Positions 16,940-28,429 are shown, counted from the stretch's first letter. The stretch is DNA of 50,457 nt from JAJTHJ01 sp046316025 (GCA_046316025.1 JBKCXU010000145.1:1-50457); one strand, 5' to 3'. A program made the numbers and translations. Notes: generated by a model from the letters alone, not told the origin.

Positions 16940-16986
16940 ATTGTGACTACAATTAATGAGCCGATAGCGGTTTATGAGGTCACAAT
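16940..16986 (+). promoter_or_regulatory. Putative toxin-antitoxin promoter/operator
   Basis: ATTGTGAC (16940-16947) and its exact inverse GTCACAAT (16979-16986) flank 31 bases, and the second copy runs into the ATG of the antitoxin gene. TACAAT (16948-16953) is a good -10 directly after the first copy. A short ATTGT-N4-ACAAT repeat overlaps it. Phd-type antitoxins bind palindromes in their own promoters, so these half-sites are candidates. The AT-rich bases stand out from the surrounding GC-rich sequence. Confidence 0.5.
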
Positions 16987-17248
16987 GGAAGTTCCCGTTC
17001 GCGATTTGAAGGCCCGTTTGTCCCATTACCTGAGCAAGGTGCGCCAAGGCGCAAAGCTCGACGTCACGCTGCACAAGAAGCCCGTGGCGCGGCTGACGCC
17101 GGTTCCCGAGGCAGCCGAGGCCGGTCCGCGCCGACTGGTCGCGCTCGGTCTGGCGCAGTGGCACGGCGGCAAGCCCAAGGGCGCGGCGATCAAACTGGCC
17201 CCGGGCGGCACCGCGGTTTCGGCCATGGTGATGCAGGACCGCGGATGA
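16985..17248 (+). CDS. Phd/YefM-family antitoxin
   Basis: An 87-residue protein. The first 45 residues (MEVPVRDLKARLSHYLSKVR, then QGAKLDVTLHKKPVARLTPVP) match the Phd/YefM DNA-binding and dimerisation domain. The C-terminal remainder (RLVALGLAQWHGGKPKGAAI) is expected to bind and neutralise the toxin. GAGGT (16976-16980) serves as ribosome-binding site, which supports ATG 16985 over earlier in-frame starts. Its stop overlaps the toxin start (ATGA), giving the usual coupled antitoxin-first order. Autorepression is likely, given the inverted repeat over its start. Confidence 0.85.
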   Translation: MEVPVRDLKARLSHYLSKVRQGAKLDVTLHKKPVARLTPVPEAAEAGPRRLVALGLAQWHGGKPKGAAIKLAPGGTAVSAMVMQDRG

Positions 17249-17670
17249 TCCTGTTCTGCGATACCTCGGCGCTGGTCAAGCTCTACGTCGAGGAGCCGTC
17301 GTCAGCCGAGTTACGCGCGCTCGTCCACGCGGCGGAGGCGGTCGCCGCTTGCCGCATCGCCTACGCCGAGGCGCGCGCGGCCTTTGCCCGGCGCGGGCGC
17401 GAGTCGGCCGCGGACAGCGCCAAACTCGATCAAGCACGCGCCGCCTTGACCTCCGACTGGCCGCACTACCTCACCATCGAAGTCACGCAGCCGCTGGTGC
17501 AACTGGCCGGCGACTATGCGGATGTCTTTGCATTGCGCGCTTACGATAGCGTCCAACTCGCGGCGGCGCGAACCACCGCCCAACATGCCAACGACGAGGT
17601 GGGTTTCGCCTGCTTCGACCACCGACTGAACAAAGCCGCCGCGATCCTTGGCCTCACCACCCACTTCTGA
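17245..17670 (+). CDS. PIN-domain toxin (VapC-like ribonuclease)
   Basis: A 141-residue PIN-domain protein. The acidic metal ligands are visible: Asp6 (FCDTSALVKLY), Glu42 (AYAEARAAF), Asp101 (RAYDSVQLAAA) and Asp125 (CFDHRLNKAA). Length fits VapC toxins, Mg-dependent RNases that often cleave tRNA or rRNA. The start overlaps the antitoxin stop by four bases. Only 31 bases separate its stop from acnA, with no obvious terminator, so toxin and aconitase may share a transcript. The pair is inserted in an otherwise metabolic block. Confidence 0.88.
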   Translation: MILFCDTSALVKLYVEEPSSAELRALVHAAEAVAACRIAYAEARAAFARRGRESAADSAKLDQARAALTSDWPHYLTIEVTQPLVQLAGDYADVFALRAYDSVQLAAARTTAQHANDEVGFACFDHRLNKAAAILGLTTHF

Positions 17671-17701
17671 CCCCGTCACGCAAACCGCTTCGGAGCACAC
17701 G

Positions 17702-20398
<2,697 letters not shown>

Positions 20399-20914
20399 GT
20401 GCGCCGCGTCGCCCTGCATAGGCGCTGCGCGTGGGCTGCAGCGACACTCGCGCTGCTGGCATTGTCGGCCTGTGAGCGCGAAACGCCGGCGCAGCAGGCG
20501 CAAAAGACCAACGATCGCGTGCAAGTCGAACTGGCAGAGGTGCGCGCTAGCACGACCCCAGCCGACGCCGTCAAGACGCTCAACCAGATCGTGCTCCCCT
20601 TCGCAGCCGGCAGCGTCGACATCCCCGAGCAGGCGCAACCGGTATTGAAGGCCGCCGCGCGGGCGATCGACCGCCTGCCCAAGGGCACCCGGCTGCACGT
20701 CACCGGACACACCGACTCCACCGAGGAATCCGGCCTGGGCCTCACACTCGGGCTGAAGCGGGCCGGCGCGGTGGTCGACTTCCTCTACGCCAATGGTGCG
20801 CCGACCGACAAGGTGTCGGCTATCGGCGTGGGCAGCCAACTGCCGCTGGCCGACGGGAAGACCGAGGCCGGGCGTGCACGCAACCGGCGTGTCGAATTCA
20901 GGCCTGCCGATTGA
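20399..20914 (+). CDS. OmpA-family lipoprotein
   Basis: A 171-residue protein starting with GTG directly after the acnA stop codon. The signal peptide ends in a lipobox (LLALSAC), so it is predicted to be a lipoprotein anchored at Cys25. A short helical linker follows. The C-terminal OmpA/Pal-like peptidoglycan-binding domain (residues about 62-170) contains FAAGSVDIPEQAQPVL, VTGHTDSTEESGLGLTL, KRAGAVVDFL and ARNRRVEF. It would tether the outer membrane to peptidoglycan. It is unrelated in function to acnA, so its position is probably incidental. Confidence 0.85.
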   Translation: MRRVALHRRCAWAAATLALLALSACERETPAQQAQKTNDRVQVELAEVRASTTPADAVKTLNQIVLPFAAGSVDIPEQAQPVLKAAARAIDRLPKGTRLHVTGHTDSTEESGLGLTLGLKRAGAVVDFLYANGAPTDKVSAIGVGSQLPLADGKTEAGRARNRRVEFRPAD

Positions 20915-21159
20915 AAGACCGCCGATGACTCCGCCGCGCGCCCCAAGCCCGTCCCCCGGGGGCTCGCACCGAGGCTGCGAACGACCCGGCGCGGCGGGAG
21001 GCACCGCTTGTCCGGTCGCGGCGTGCCCGCCCCGGCCACGCAAGACCCGTCGCCGCTTGCCTGCCACCGGTACGAGATGAGTCAGCCAGCGCCACCGGTC
21101 GGGGCGATCGCGGCAAGCCGCACCCGGCCACCCTGGCCTACTGCCGCTGGTCGCAGCAC

Positions 21160-22290
21160 ATGAGCGCCGCTGCCCCGTCTCAACCCGGTTGTTCGCTGGA
21201 GACAGACGCGGGAGGGACCGTGTTGCACCTGCATGGCGCGTGGCGTCTGGCCGCCCTTCCGGCGCTTTGGCCTCGGCTGCGCGCGTTGCCGCTCGCGCCC
21301 GGAATCGCAGTGGACGGATCCGCGCTGGCGGAGCTGGACAGCGCCGCCGCACTCGCGCTGCTCTGGGCCTTGCAGCAGGCCGGCGCCGACCCGGAACGGG
21401 TCGATTGGCGCGGCTTCGACGGGGCGCCGGCGCGCGTCCTGCTGGACACCGCGCGCCGGCAAAGCCACCGCGTGCCGCAACTGGCGCTGCCGCCGCGGCC
21501 GGCGCTGCCGGCCCTGGGCAAGGAAGTGTTGTCGCTCGGCCACCTGTTGCGCGGACATCTCGCCTTCTTCGGCCAGACCTGCGCCGCGTTCGGCGCCCTT
21601 CTCCTGCGGCCCCGCCTGTTGCGGGTCAAGGAGCTGTTCGCGCAGATTCAGCATTGCCTGGTGGAGGCGATCCCGGTCGTGGCGCTGGTCACGCTGCTGA
21701 TCGGCGTCACCATCGCCTACCTGCTCGGCCTGCAGGCGGAAAAGTACGGCGCCAACATCTTTGTCGTCGATGGTGTGGGCATCGGCATGACGCGCGAGTT
21801 CGCGCCGATCATCGTCGCCGTCATCGTCGCCGGCCGCTCCGGCGCGGCCTTTACCGCGCAGCTGGGCGCGATGCGCCTGACCGAAGAAATCGACGCCATC
21901 CGCACGCTCGGCCTGTCGCCCGCCCAGGTGCTGGTCGTGCCGCGCGTACTGGCGCTGGTGTTGGCGCTGCCGCTGCTGGTCTTTGTCGGCGACGTGGTCG
22001 GCATCCTCGGCGCGATGCTGGTGGCCGACCCGATGCTCGGCATCACGCCAGCCACATTTCTCGAACGGCTGCGCGGTGCACTCAGCCTCGACCATGTCTG
22101 GGTCGGCCTGGGCAAGGCGCCGGTGTTTGCGCTGGCCATTGCGCTGATCGGCTGCCGGATGGGGATGACCGTCGGCCGCGACACGCGCGCGGTGGGCCTG
22201 GCCACGACCTCGACCGTCGTGCAGAGCATCGTTGCGGTGATCCTGCTCGATGCGGCGTTTGCCGTGCTCTTCCAGCACCTTGGCATATGA
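21160..22290 (+). CDS. mlaE: MlaE-family lipid transporter permease with N-terminal STAS domain
   Basis: A 376-residue permease. Residues 1 to about 110 form a STAS-like domain (LHLHGAWRLAALPALWPRL, VDGSALAELDSAAALALLWAL), normally a separate MlaB subunit. The remainder is the MlaE/YrbE permease: a coupling helix region (VEAIPVVALVTLLIGVTIAY), then EFAPIIVAVIVAGRSGAAFTAQLG and TEEIDAIRTLG, the family's most conserved segment. It forms the membrane core of an MCE lipid transporter with the next three genes. Its stop overlaps the ATPase start (ATGA). Fusion of STAS to the permease explains the lack of a separate mlaB. Confidence 0.9.
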   Translation: MSAAAPSQPGCSLETDAGGTVLHLHGAWRLAALPALWPRLRALPLAPGIAVDGSALAELDSAAALALLWALQQAGADPERVDWRGFDGAPARVLLDTARRQSHRVPQLALPPRPALPALGKEVLSLGHLLRGHLAFFGQTCAAFGALLLRPRLLRVKELFAQIQHCLVEAIPVVALVTLLIGVTIAYLLGLQAEKYGANIFVVDGVGIGMTREFAPIIVAVIVAGRSGAAFTAQLGAMRLTEEIDAIRTLGLSPAQVLVVPRVLALVLALPLLVFVGDVVGILGAMLVADPMLGITPATFLERLRGALSLDHVWVGLGKAPVFALAIALIGCRMGMTVGRDTRAVGLATTSTVVQSIVAVILLDAAFAVLFQHLGI

Positions 22291-23048
22291 ACGCCAGCGC
22301 GCCGGCGATTGAAGTCGAAGACGTGGTCACGCGCTTCGGCGAGCATCGCGTGCACGACGGCGTGAGTTTTGCCGTGCGGCGCGGCACGCTGACGGCGATT
22401 ATCGGCGCCTCCGGTACCGGCAAGACCGTGCTGCTGCGCGAGATCGTCGGCCTGCAAGCGCCTACGGCCGGGCGCGTGCGTGTGCTCGGCACCGACATGT
22501 GGGCCGCACCCGAAGCCGAGGTACAGGCGGTCAAGCGCCGCTTCGGCATGATGTTCCAGGACGGCGCGCTGTTCTCTTCGCTCACGGTCGCCGAAAACGT
22601 CGCCGTACCGCTCAAGGAGCATGGCGGCCTGCCCGCCGAGTTACTCGCTCCGCTGGTGCAGTTGCGGCTGGCGCAGGCGGGGCTGGAGGCCGATGCGGGC
22701 GCCAAAATGCCGAGCCAGTTGTCCGGCGGCATGCGCAAGCGTGCGGCGATCGCCCGCGCCCTGGCGCTGGAGCCCGAGGTGCTGTTTCTCGACGAGCCGA
22801 CCTCGGGTCTGGATCCGACCACGGCGCGCGGGTTCGACCGGCTGGTGCGCGACCTGGTCGATCAGCTCGGCATCGCCGTGTTGCTGGTCACGCACGATCT
22901 GGACACCGTGCTGACGGTGGTCGACCGGCTGATCGTGCTGGCCGACGGACGCGTGCTGGCCGACGCGCCGCCCGCAGAGGTGGTCGCGCTCGATCACCCG
23001 TGGATCCGCGCGTACTTTTCCGTTCGTACAATGCTTTCTCAGGGATAA
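22287..23048 (+). CDS. mlaF: MlaF-family ABC transporter ATPase
   Basis: A 253-residue ATPase. Walker A is GASGTGKT, the signature is LSGGMRKR and Walker B is VLFLDEPTSGLD, followed by the switch histidine in LLVTHDLDT. The order and the MRKR signature variant fit MlaF/Ttg2A ATPases of MCE lipid transporters. ATG 22287 overlaps the permease stop; the long upstream extension is only the permease gene read in another frame. The MCE gene follows after 6 bases. Confidence 0.93.
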   Translation: MNASAPAIEVEDVVTRFGEHRVHDGVSFAVRRGTLTAIIGASGTGKTVLLREIVGLQAPTAGRVRVLGTDMWAAPEAEVQAVKRRFGMMFQDGALFSSLTVAENVAVPLKEHGGLPAELLAPLVQLRLAQAGLEADAGAKMPSQLSGGMRKRAAIARALALEPEVLFLDEPTSGLDPTTARGFDRLVRDLVDQLGIAVLLVTHDLDTVLTVVDRLIVLADGRVLADAPPAEVVALDHPWIRAYFSVRTMLSQG

Positions 23049-23054
23049 AGGGCG

Positions 23055-23987
23055 ATGGAATCGGAAGCGCGCTACACCACCATCGGCGCCATCGTCGTGG
23101 CGCTGGTGCTGGCGCTCGTCGCGGCCGTCGTCTGGCTCAAACAGGTCGGCGCCGAGCGCGACTTCCGCTACTACACCATCTATTTCAGCCAGCAAGCGCT
23201 CGACGGCCTGCAGATCGGCGGCGACGTCGACGTGCGCGGCATCAGGGTCGGCCGCGTGCAGGACTACGCCCTGGCCGATGGCGCGCAGCGGGTGCGCGTC
23301 ACCGTGCGCCTGGACCGGCGCGCGCCGATCTACGCCAACACGGTGGCCGTGGTGACACGCAACCTCGTGACCGGCATTGCCGGCATCACGCTGGTCACGC
23401 CCGACCCGCCGGGAGCGTTGCTGACGCAAGCGCCCGCGGACGAACCCCTGCCGGTGATCGCCGAGGGCCGCTCCAACCTCGACCAAATCACCGGCCGCGT
23501 GCAGCAACTGGGCGAAATCGCCGGGGAAGCGCTGGCCAACGTCAACGCCCTGCTCGACGCCGACAACCGCAAAGCCCTGACCGCGGCCATCGGCAACCTG
23601 CGCGACTTCACCGCCGGCCTCAATGCGCGCCTGACCGCGCTCGACGACACGCTCGCCGCCATGGCTCAGGCTGCCGGCGAAGTGCGCAGTGCGTCCCAGC
23701 GCGTCACCCTCGTCGCCGACGAGTTCGGGCGCGACCTGGGTCCCACGGCAGCCGAAGCGCGCCGCGCGCTGGTCGAAGTGGGTCGGGCCGCCGCCGCAGT
23801 GCAGGCCGGCGGTAAGCGGCTCGATGGCGCTGTGGCCTCGGTCGACGATCAGCTCAGCGCCGCATTGACCGACTTGCGTGCGACCTTGGACAACGCCAAC
23901 CGCACGCTCGACCGGCTGCAAGACGCCGGCCAGTCGTTCGCCACGCCGAACCGCGCCAACCTCGGGCCGGGGGAGAAAGCGCCATGA
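23055..23987 (+). CDS. mlaD: MCE-domain protein (MlaD-like)
   Basis: A 310-residue protein with one N-terminal membrane helix (IGAIVVALVLALVAAVVWL). A single MCE domain follows (YYTIYFSQQALDGLQIGGDVDVRGIRVG ... VTRNLVTGIAGITL). A long helical C-terminal tail (about residues 150-300) is predicted to extend into the periplasm, as in the longer, PqiB-like or LetB-related MCE proteins. It likely forms the hexameric periplasmic ring that passes lipids between membranes. The gene overlaps the next by four bases (ATGA). Confidence 0.9.
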   Translation: MESEARYTTIGAIVVALVLALVAAVVWLKQVGAERDFRYYTIYFSQQALDGLQIGGDVDVRGIRVGRVQDYALADGAQRVRVTVRLDRRAPIYANTVAVVTRNLVTGIAGITLVTPDPPGALLTQAPADEPLPVIAEGRSNLDQITGRVQQLGEIAGEALANVNALLDADNRKALTAAIGNLRDFTAGLNARLTALDDTLAAMAQAAGEVRSASQRVTLVADEFGRDLGPTAAEARRALVEVGRAAAAVQAGGKRLDGAVASVDDQLSAALTDLRATLDNANRTLDRLQDAGQSFATPNRANLGPGEKAP

Positions 23988-24607
23988 GGCATCGCCACCT
24001 CGCCGGCGCGGCCCTGCTCGCCGCCACGGTGCTGGCCGGTTGCATTTCCATCGGCGCCGGCGACAGCACCGCGCCGACCGTCTACGTGCTCGGCGACGCC
24101 GGCGCCTTGGCCGGCCCGCGGCAGCCCACCGCCGCGCCCGTACTGCTGCTCACGACGCAAGCCGGCGACCCTGCCGCGGACGGCACGCGCATTGCCTATT
24201 CGCGCCGCCCCGGCGAGCGTGCGACCTACGAGCTGGCCCGCTGGAGCGAGCGGCCCGAGCGACGGCTGGTCGCGCTGGTGCAGCAGCGGCTGGAAGCGCG
24301 CGGCGCCTTCGCCGCGGTCGTACCGCTCGGGCAACTGGCGGGCGACTGGATGCTTGCCTTGTCGATCCAGGAGATAGTGCACGACGTGTCGGCGACGCCA
24401 ACCGTGGCGCGCCTGACGCTGCGCGCCGAAGTCGTCGACCGCCGCAGCCGCACGCTGGTGGCACGCAAGACCGAAAGTGTGGCCGTGCCCGCCGAGCGCA
24501 ACGACCCCGCGGCCGCGGTCGCCGCGTTCGACCGCGCCGTGGGCCAGGCGCTCGATGCCTTGGCGCCATGGGTCGAAGGCGAAGTGCGCCGCGCGGCGGC
24601 ACGCTGA
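23984..24607 (+). CDS. ABC-type transport auxiliary lipoprotein (PqiC/DUF330-like)
   Basis: A 207-residue lipoprotein. The signal peptide ends in the lipobox VLAGC. The body (PTVYVLGDAG ... ARWSERPERRLVALVQQRLEARGAF ... LALSIQEIVHDVSATP ... ARKTESVAVPAERNDPAAAVAAFDRAV) matches the auxiliary lipoprotein family found with MCE transporters, for example PqiC. It is presumed to sit in the outer membrane or its inner leaflet as a docking partner. It overlaps the MCE gene by four bases and ends the transporter operon. Confidence 0.87.
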   Translation: MRHRHLAGAALLAATVLAGCISIGAGDSTAPTVYVLGDAGALAGPRQPTAAPVLLLTTQAGDPAADGTRIAYSRRPGERATYELARWSERPERRLVALVQQRLEARGAFAAVVPLGQLAGDWMLALSIQEIVHDVSATPTVARLTLRAEVVDRRSRTLVARKTESVAVPAERNDPAAAVAAFDRAVGQALDALAPWVEGEVRRAAAR

Positions 24608-24691
24608 GTTCGCCCAGAGCTGCCGCACCACCTCGCCGCCTGCTACCTCGCCCCAAGGCTCATCGCGATCGCTCCAACGCTTCGGCAGCAC

Positions 24692-25837
24692 ATGCTCGGC
24701 CCATCGAAACTGCCCAACGTCGGCACGACGATTTTCACCGTAATGTCGGCACTCGCCGCAAGGCACGGCGCAGTCAACCTCGGCCAGGGTTTCCCGGACT
24801 TCGACTGCGATCCGCGCTTGCGGCAGTACTTGGCCGAGGCGATCGCCGCCGGCCATAACCAATACGCGCCGATGGCCGGCGTCCCGCGGCTGCGCGAGGG
24901 CCTGTCCGTCAAGCATGCGCGGCTGTACGGCCGCTACTACGACCCCGACACCGAGATCACCGTCACCGCCGGCGCAACGCAGGCCATCATGGCCACGGTA
25001 CTCGCGCTGGTGCGGCCCGGCGACGAGGTGGTCGTGCTGGAGCCGGTGTACGACAGCTACGTGCCGTCTATCGAACTGGCGGGCGCCAGGCCGGTTTACG
25101 TTCCGCTCGATCACCGCCAAGGCTACGCGCCCGAGTGGCAGCGGGTGCGCGACGCCATCACGCCGCGCACGCGGCTATTGCTGCTCAACTTCCCGCACAA
25201 CCCGACCGGACGCACACTGCGCACCGACGATCTGCGCGCGCTCGAGGAGATCGTCGACGCCACCGGCGTGCTACTGCTGTCCGACGAGGTGTACGAGCAC
25301 ATCGTCTTCGACGGCGCGCCGCATCGGTCGCTCGCCATCTCGCCGCTGCTGGCCGAGCGGACGGTGGTGATATCGAGCTTCGGCAAGACCTGCCACGCGA
25401 CCGGCTGGAAGATCGGCTACGCGCTCGCCCCCGCGCCGCTCACCGCCGAGATTCGCAAGGTGCACCAGTTCATGGTGTTTGCGGTCAACACGCCGGCGCA
25501 GCATGCGATGGCGCACTACCTCGACGATGCGACCGCCTACGAACAACTGCCGGCGTTTTATCAGCGCAAGCGCGATCTGTTCGTCGACGGTCTGCACGAC
25601 ACGAGATTCAAGGCACTGCCCTGCGAGGGTACCTACTTCGTGCTGGCCGATTACTCGGCGATTGCGGATGCCCCCGAAGCCGAGTTTGCGCAGCGGCTCG
25701 TGACGGAGCACGGTGTGGCTTCGATCCCCGTGTCCGGCTTCTACCGCCAGCCCTTCGACAACCGCGTGCTGCGCTTCTGCTTTGCCAAACGGGACGAGAC
25801 GCTGCGGGCGGCGCTCGATCGTTTGGCAAGAGTCTGA
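24692..25837 (+). CDS. PLP-dependent aminotransferase (methionine aminotransferase YbdL-like)
   Basis: A 381-residue fold-type I aminotransferase. Conserved parts are the N-terminal NLGQGFPDFDCDP, NQYAPMAGVPRLRE, TVTAGATQAIMA, NFPHNPTGRTL, SDEVYEHIVFDG (with the PLP-binding Asp198) and SSFGKTCHATGWKIGY with Schiff-base Lys232. NQYAPMAG and the F-G-K-T-x-H-x-T-G-W-K pattern are characteristic of the YbdL/kynurenine-aminotransferase-like group. The amino donor is therefore probably methionine or an aromatic amino acid. It is separate from the transporter operon (84-base gap) and convergent with the hydrolase. Confidence 0.88.
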   Translation: MLGPSKLPNVGTTIFTVMSALAARHGAVNLGQGFPDFDCDPRLRQYLAEAIAAGHNQYAPMAGVPRLREGLSVKHARLYGRYYDPDTEITVTAGATQAIMATVLALVRPGDEVVVLEPVYDSYVPSIELAGARPVYVPLDHRQGYAPEWQRVRDAITPRTRLLLLNFPHNPTGRTLRTDDLRALEEIVDATGVLLLSDEVYEHIVFDGAPHRSLAISPLLAERTVVISSFGKTCHATGWKIGYALAPAPLTAEIRKVHQFMVFAVNTPAQHAMAHYLDDATAYEQLPAFYQRKRDLFVDGLHDTRFKALPCEGTYFVLADYSAIADAPEAEFAQRLVTEHGVASIPVSGFYRQPFDNRVLRFCFAKRDETLRAALDRLARV

Positions 25838-25847
25838 AGCTCAGGCG
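25834..25847. repeat. 14-base motif at a convergent stop junction (copy 1)
   Basis: CTGAAGCTCAGGCG lies exactly where the aminotransferase stop (TGA) and the stop of the opposing hydrolase (TCA on plus) meet, three bases apart. The same 14 bases recur at 31186-31199 in the same setting. Confidence 0.5.
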
Positions 25848-26707
25848 ACGAGAAACTCTTCGATCAGCCGCGCCAGTGCCGCCGGCTGGTCGTGGTGCAG
25901 CATGTGGCCGGCGTCGGGCACCGTCGCCGCGCGGCAAATGGGGATCACCGCGCGGCGCCGCTCCAGTTCGGCCGCATCGCCGGCCCACTTGTGCGCGTCG
26001 GTGTCCGCGCCCTCGACCCATAGCACCGGGCAGGCAATCCGCGCCCAGCAGGCGGCAACTTCCGCCCAGCGATAAAGCGTCGGGTTGACCAGCCGGTGCG
26101 CCGGGTCGGCCGCCAGCCGCCAACGGCCCTCCGCAGTCGGCACCGCCCAATGCTCGGCCAGAAACGCCGCGCGCGCCTCGGAGAGCCGCGGATTGGTCTT
26201 ACGCAGCCGCAGCGCCACCGCCTCGCGCGTGGCGTAATCGCGCAGCGGCGGCTGCTCGCGCAGTTCGTCCAGCCAGCACGCGTAGCGGGCGGGCGCCATC
26301 TCCGGCGTGGTGTCGTGCAGGCCAAAGCCTTCGAGGTTGACCAGCGCACGCACCCGCTGCGGCCGCGCGCCCGCGTACATCAACGCGACGTTGCCACCCA
26401 TGCTGTGGCCGACCAGCGCCACCGGCTCGTGCGGACTGACCGCATCGAGCAGCGCATCCAGATCGCCCAGATAGTCGGGAAACCAGTAGCAGTCCGCGCC
26501 GGTCGCCCCACTGCGGCCAAAGCCGCGCCAGTCGGGTGCGATCAAGTGCCAGTCGCCGCGCAACTCGTCGACCACGAACTGGAACGAGGCCGACATGTCC
26601 ATCCAGCCATGTAGCAGCACGACGGGCGGGGCGCCGCGGCGGCCCCATTCGCGCAGGTGGTAGGTCAGGCCGCGCAGCGGCAGGAAGCGGGAGGTCGACG
26701 GTTTCAT
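25841..26707 (-). CDS. Alpha/beta hydrolase
   Basis: A 288-residue alpha/beta hydrolase. The oxyanion segment is VVLLHGWMDMSASF. The nucleophile elbow GHSMGGN supplies Ser (around residue 109). The acid is likely in PVLWVEGADTDAHKW, and the catalytic histidine is in VPDAGHMLHHDQP near the C-terminus. The early signature LIAPDWRGFGRSG fits the haloalkane-dehalogenase/epoxide-hydrolase-like branch, but no substrate can be named. ATG 26707 is preferred over an upstream frame that runs into the promoter of the divergent acyl-CoA synthetase gene. Confidence 0.82.
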   Translation of the reverse strand: MKPSTSRFLPLRGLTYHLREWGRRGAPPVVLLHGWMDMSASFQFVVDELRGDWHLIAPDWRGFGRSGATGADCYWFPDYLGDLDALLDAVSPHEPVALVGHSMGGNVALMYAGARPQRVRALVNLEGFGLHDTTPEMAPARYACWLDELREQPPLRDYATREAVALRLRKTNPRLSEARAAFLAEHWAVPTAEGRWRLAADPAHRLVNPTLYRWAEVAACWARIACPVLWVEGADTDAHKWAGDAAELERRRAVIPICRAATVPDAGHMLHHDQPAALARLIEEFLVA

Positions 26708-26770
26708 GCGCGGATTGCCGAGCGGCGCGCGGTGGGCGATGATCGGGCGCAACGATAGCAATCCCCTGCC

Positions 26771-28429
26771 ATGCGCCGCGACCACTACGCCGAGCTATAC
26801 CGCAACTTCCGCTGGCACGTGCCGCGCGAGTTCAACCTCGCCGAGGTCTGCGGCCGGCGTTGGGCCGCGGAGGCTTCGCGCATCGCGATCCATTACGAAG
26901 ACGAAGCCGGCGTGGCGCAGACCTACACCTACGCGGCGCTGCAAGCGGACGCCAACCGGTTGTCCAATGCGCTCGCCGCGCTCGGCGTGCGCCGCGGCGA
27001 CCGAGTGGCGATCGTGCTGCCGCAGCGGCCACAGACGGCGATCGCCCATCTGGCGACCTACCAAATGGGCGCGGTGGCGATGCCGCTGTCGATCCTCTTC
27101 GGCCCCGAAGCGCTCGAGTACCGCTTGCGGGACAGTGGCGCGGTGGTTGCGATCTGCGAGCCCGGCACCGCGGGAGTGGTGCACGCGCTGCGGTCGTCCA
27201 GTTCGCAGTTGCGACACGTGATCGTGGTCGATGGCGCCGGCCCCGACGGCTGGCAGGCGCTACTCGGCGCAGCCGCCGACCGCTTTGCACCTGTTGCGAC
27301 GCTGGCCACCGACCCGGCGATCCTGATCTACACCAGCGGCACCACCGGCCCGCCCAAGGGCGCACTGATGCCGCACTGTGCGCTGATCGGCAACCTGCCG
27401 GGCTTCGTCGCCTCGCAAGACTGGTTTCCGCAGTCGGGCGACGTGTTCTGGTCGCCGGCCGACTGGGCCTGGACGGGCGGGCTGATGGATGCGCTGCTGC
27501 CCACGCTGTACTTCGGCTTTCCGATTGTCGGCGCCCGCGGGCGCTTCACGCCCGACAAGGCGCTCGAGCTGATGCGGCGCTACCGCGTGACCAACGCCTT
27601 CCTCTTCCCGACGGCACTTAAGATGATGATGCGCGCGGACGCCTGGCGCGCACCGAAGGGCCTGGCGCTGCGCGCGCTGATGAGCGCCGGCGAGCCGGTC
27701 GGTGCCACGGTGTTCGACTGGGTGCGCGAGCGGCTCGGCATCACGGTCAACGAAATGTTCGGCCAGACCGAGATGAACTACATCGTCGGCAACTCGCAGG
27801 GCCGCTGGCCGCCGCGAGCCGGCAGCATGGGCCGGCCCTACCCCGGCCATCGCGTGAGCGTGATCGACGACGAGGGCAACGAACTGCCGCCCGGCGCCAC
27901 CGGTGAAGTCGCGGTGCACCGCAATGACATCCACGGCCATCCCGACCCGGTGTTCTTCCTCGGCTACTGGGGGAACGACGCCGCCACGCGCCGCAAGTTC
28001 ACCGGCGACCCCGCGGACTCCTGGTGCCGCACAGGCGACCTGGCCACGCGCGATGCCGATGGTTACCTGTGGTACCAGGGCCGTGCCGACGACGTGTTCA
28101 AGTCCGCCGGCTACCGGATCGGCCCGGCGGAAATCGAGAACTGCCTCGTCAAGCACCCGGCGGTGGTCAACGCCGCAGTCGTACCCAAGCCGGACGCCGA
28201 GCGCGGCAACGTGGTCAAGGCCGTCGTCGTGCTGGCCGAGGGCTACACCGGCAACGCCGCGCTGATCGAGCAGTTGCAGCAGCACGTGCGCGGCAAGCTG
28301 GCGCCCTACGAGTATCCGAAGGAAATCGAGTTTCTCGACGCGCTGCCGATGACCACCACCGGCAAGGTGCAGCGGCGGGTGCTGCGGGAGCGGGAGGCGC
28401 AGCGGGCGGCGGGTCAGCCCGCTGGCTGA
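26771..28429 (+). CDS. AMP-forming acyl-CoA synthetase (medium-chain/ACSM-like)
   Basis: A 552-residue adenylate-forming enzyme. The P-loop-like YTSGTTGPPKG is at residues 187-197. DVFWSPADWAWTGGL, MFGQTEMNYIVGN, and the hinge GYLWYQGRADDVFKSAGYRIGP follow. The C-terminal catalytic lysine is Lys532 (TTTGKVQRR). The W-S-P-A-D-W-A-W-T-G-G motif and overall layout resemble medium-chain and acetyl/propionyl-CoA synthetases. It activates a carboxylic acid to an acyl-CoA with ATP. Its last bases overlap the MaoC gene tail to tail by 16 bases. Confidence 0.9.
   Translation: MRRDHYAELYRNFRWHVPREFNLAEVCGRRWAAEASRIAIHYEDEAGVAQTYTYAALQADANRLSNALAALGVRRGDRVAIVLPQRPQTAIAHLATYQMGAVAMPLSILFGPEALEYRLRDSGAVVAICEPGTAGVVHALRSSSSQLRHVIVVDGAGPDGWQALLGAAADRFAPVATLATDPAILIYTSGTTGPPKGALMPHCALIGNLPGFVASQDWFPQSGDVFWSPADWAWTGGLMDALLPTLYFGFPIVGARGRFTPDKALELMRRYRVTNAFLFPTALKMMMRADAWRAPKGLALRALMSAGEPVGATVFDWVRERLGITVNEMFGQTEMNYIVGNSQGRWPPRAGSMGRPYPGHRVSVIDDEGNELPPGATGEVAVHRNDIHGHPDPVFFLGYWGNDAATRRKFTGDPADSWCRTGDLATRDADGYLWYQGRADDVFKSAGYRIGPAEIENCLVKHPAVVNAAVVPKPDAERGNVVKAVVVLAEGYTGNAALIEQLQQHVRGKLAPYEYPKEIEFLDALPMTTTGKVQRRVLREREAQRAAGQPAG

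Noticed and set aside
20915..21159. Small plus-strand frame or terminator between the OmpA-like gene and the MCE permease
   Set aside because: Frames are Pro/Arg-rich with no start signal. An AGCCC/GGGCT hairpin near 20946-20964 has no T-tract. No supported feature.
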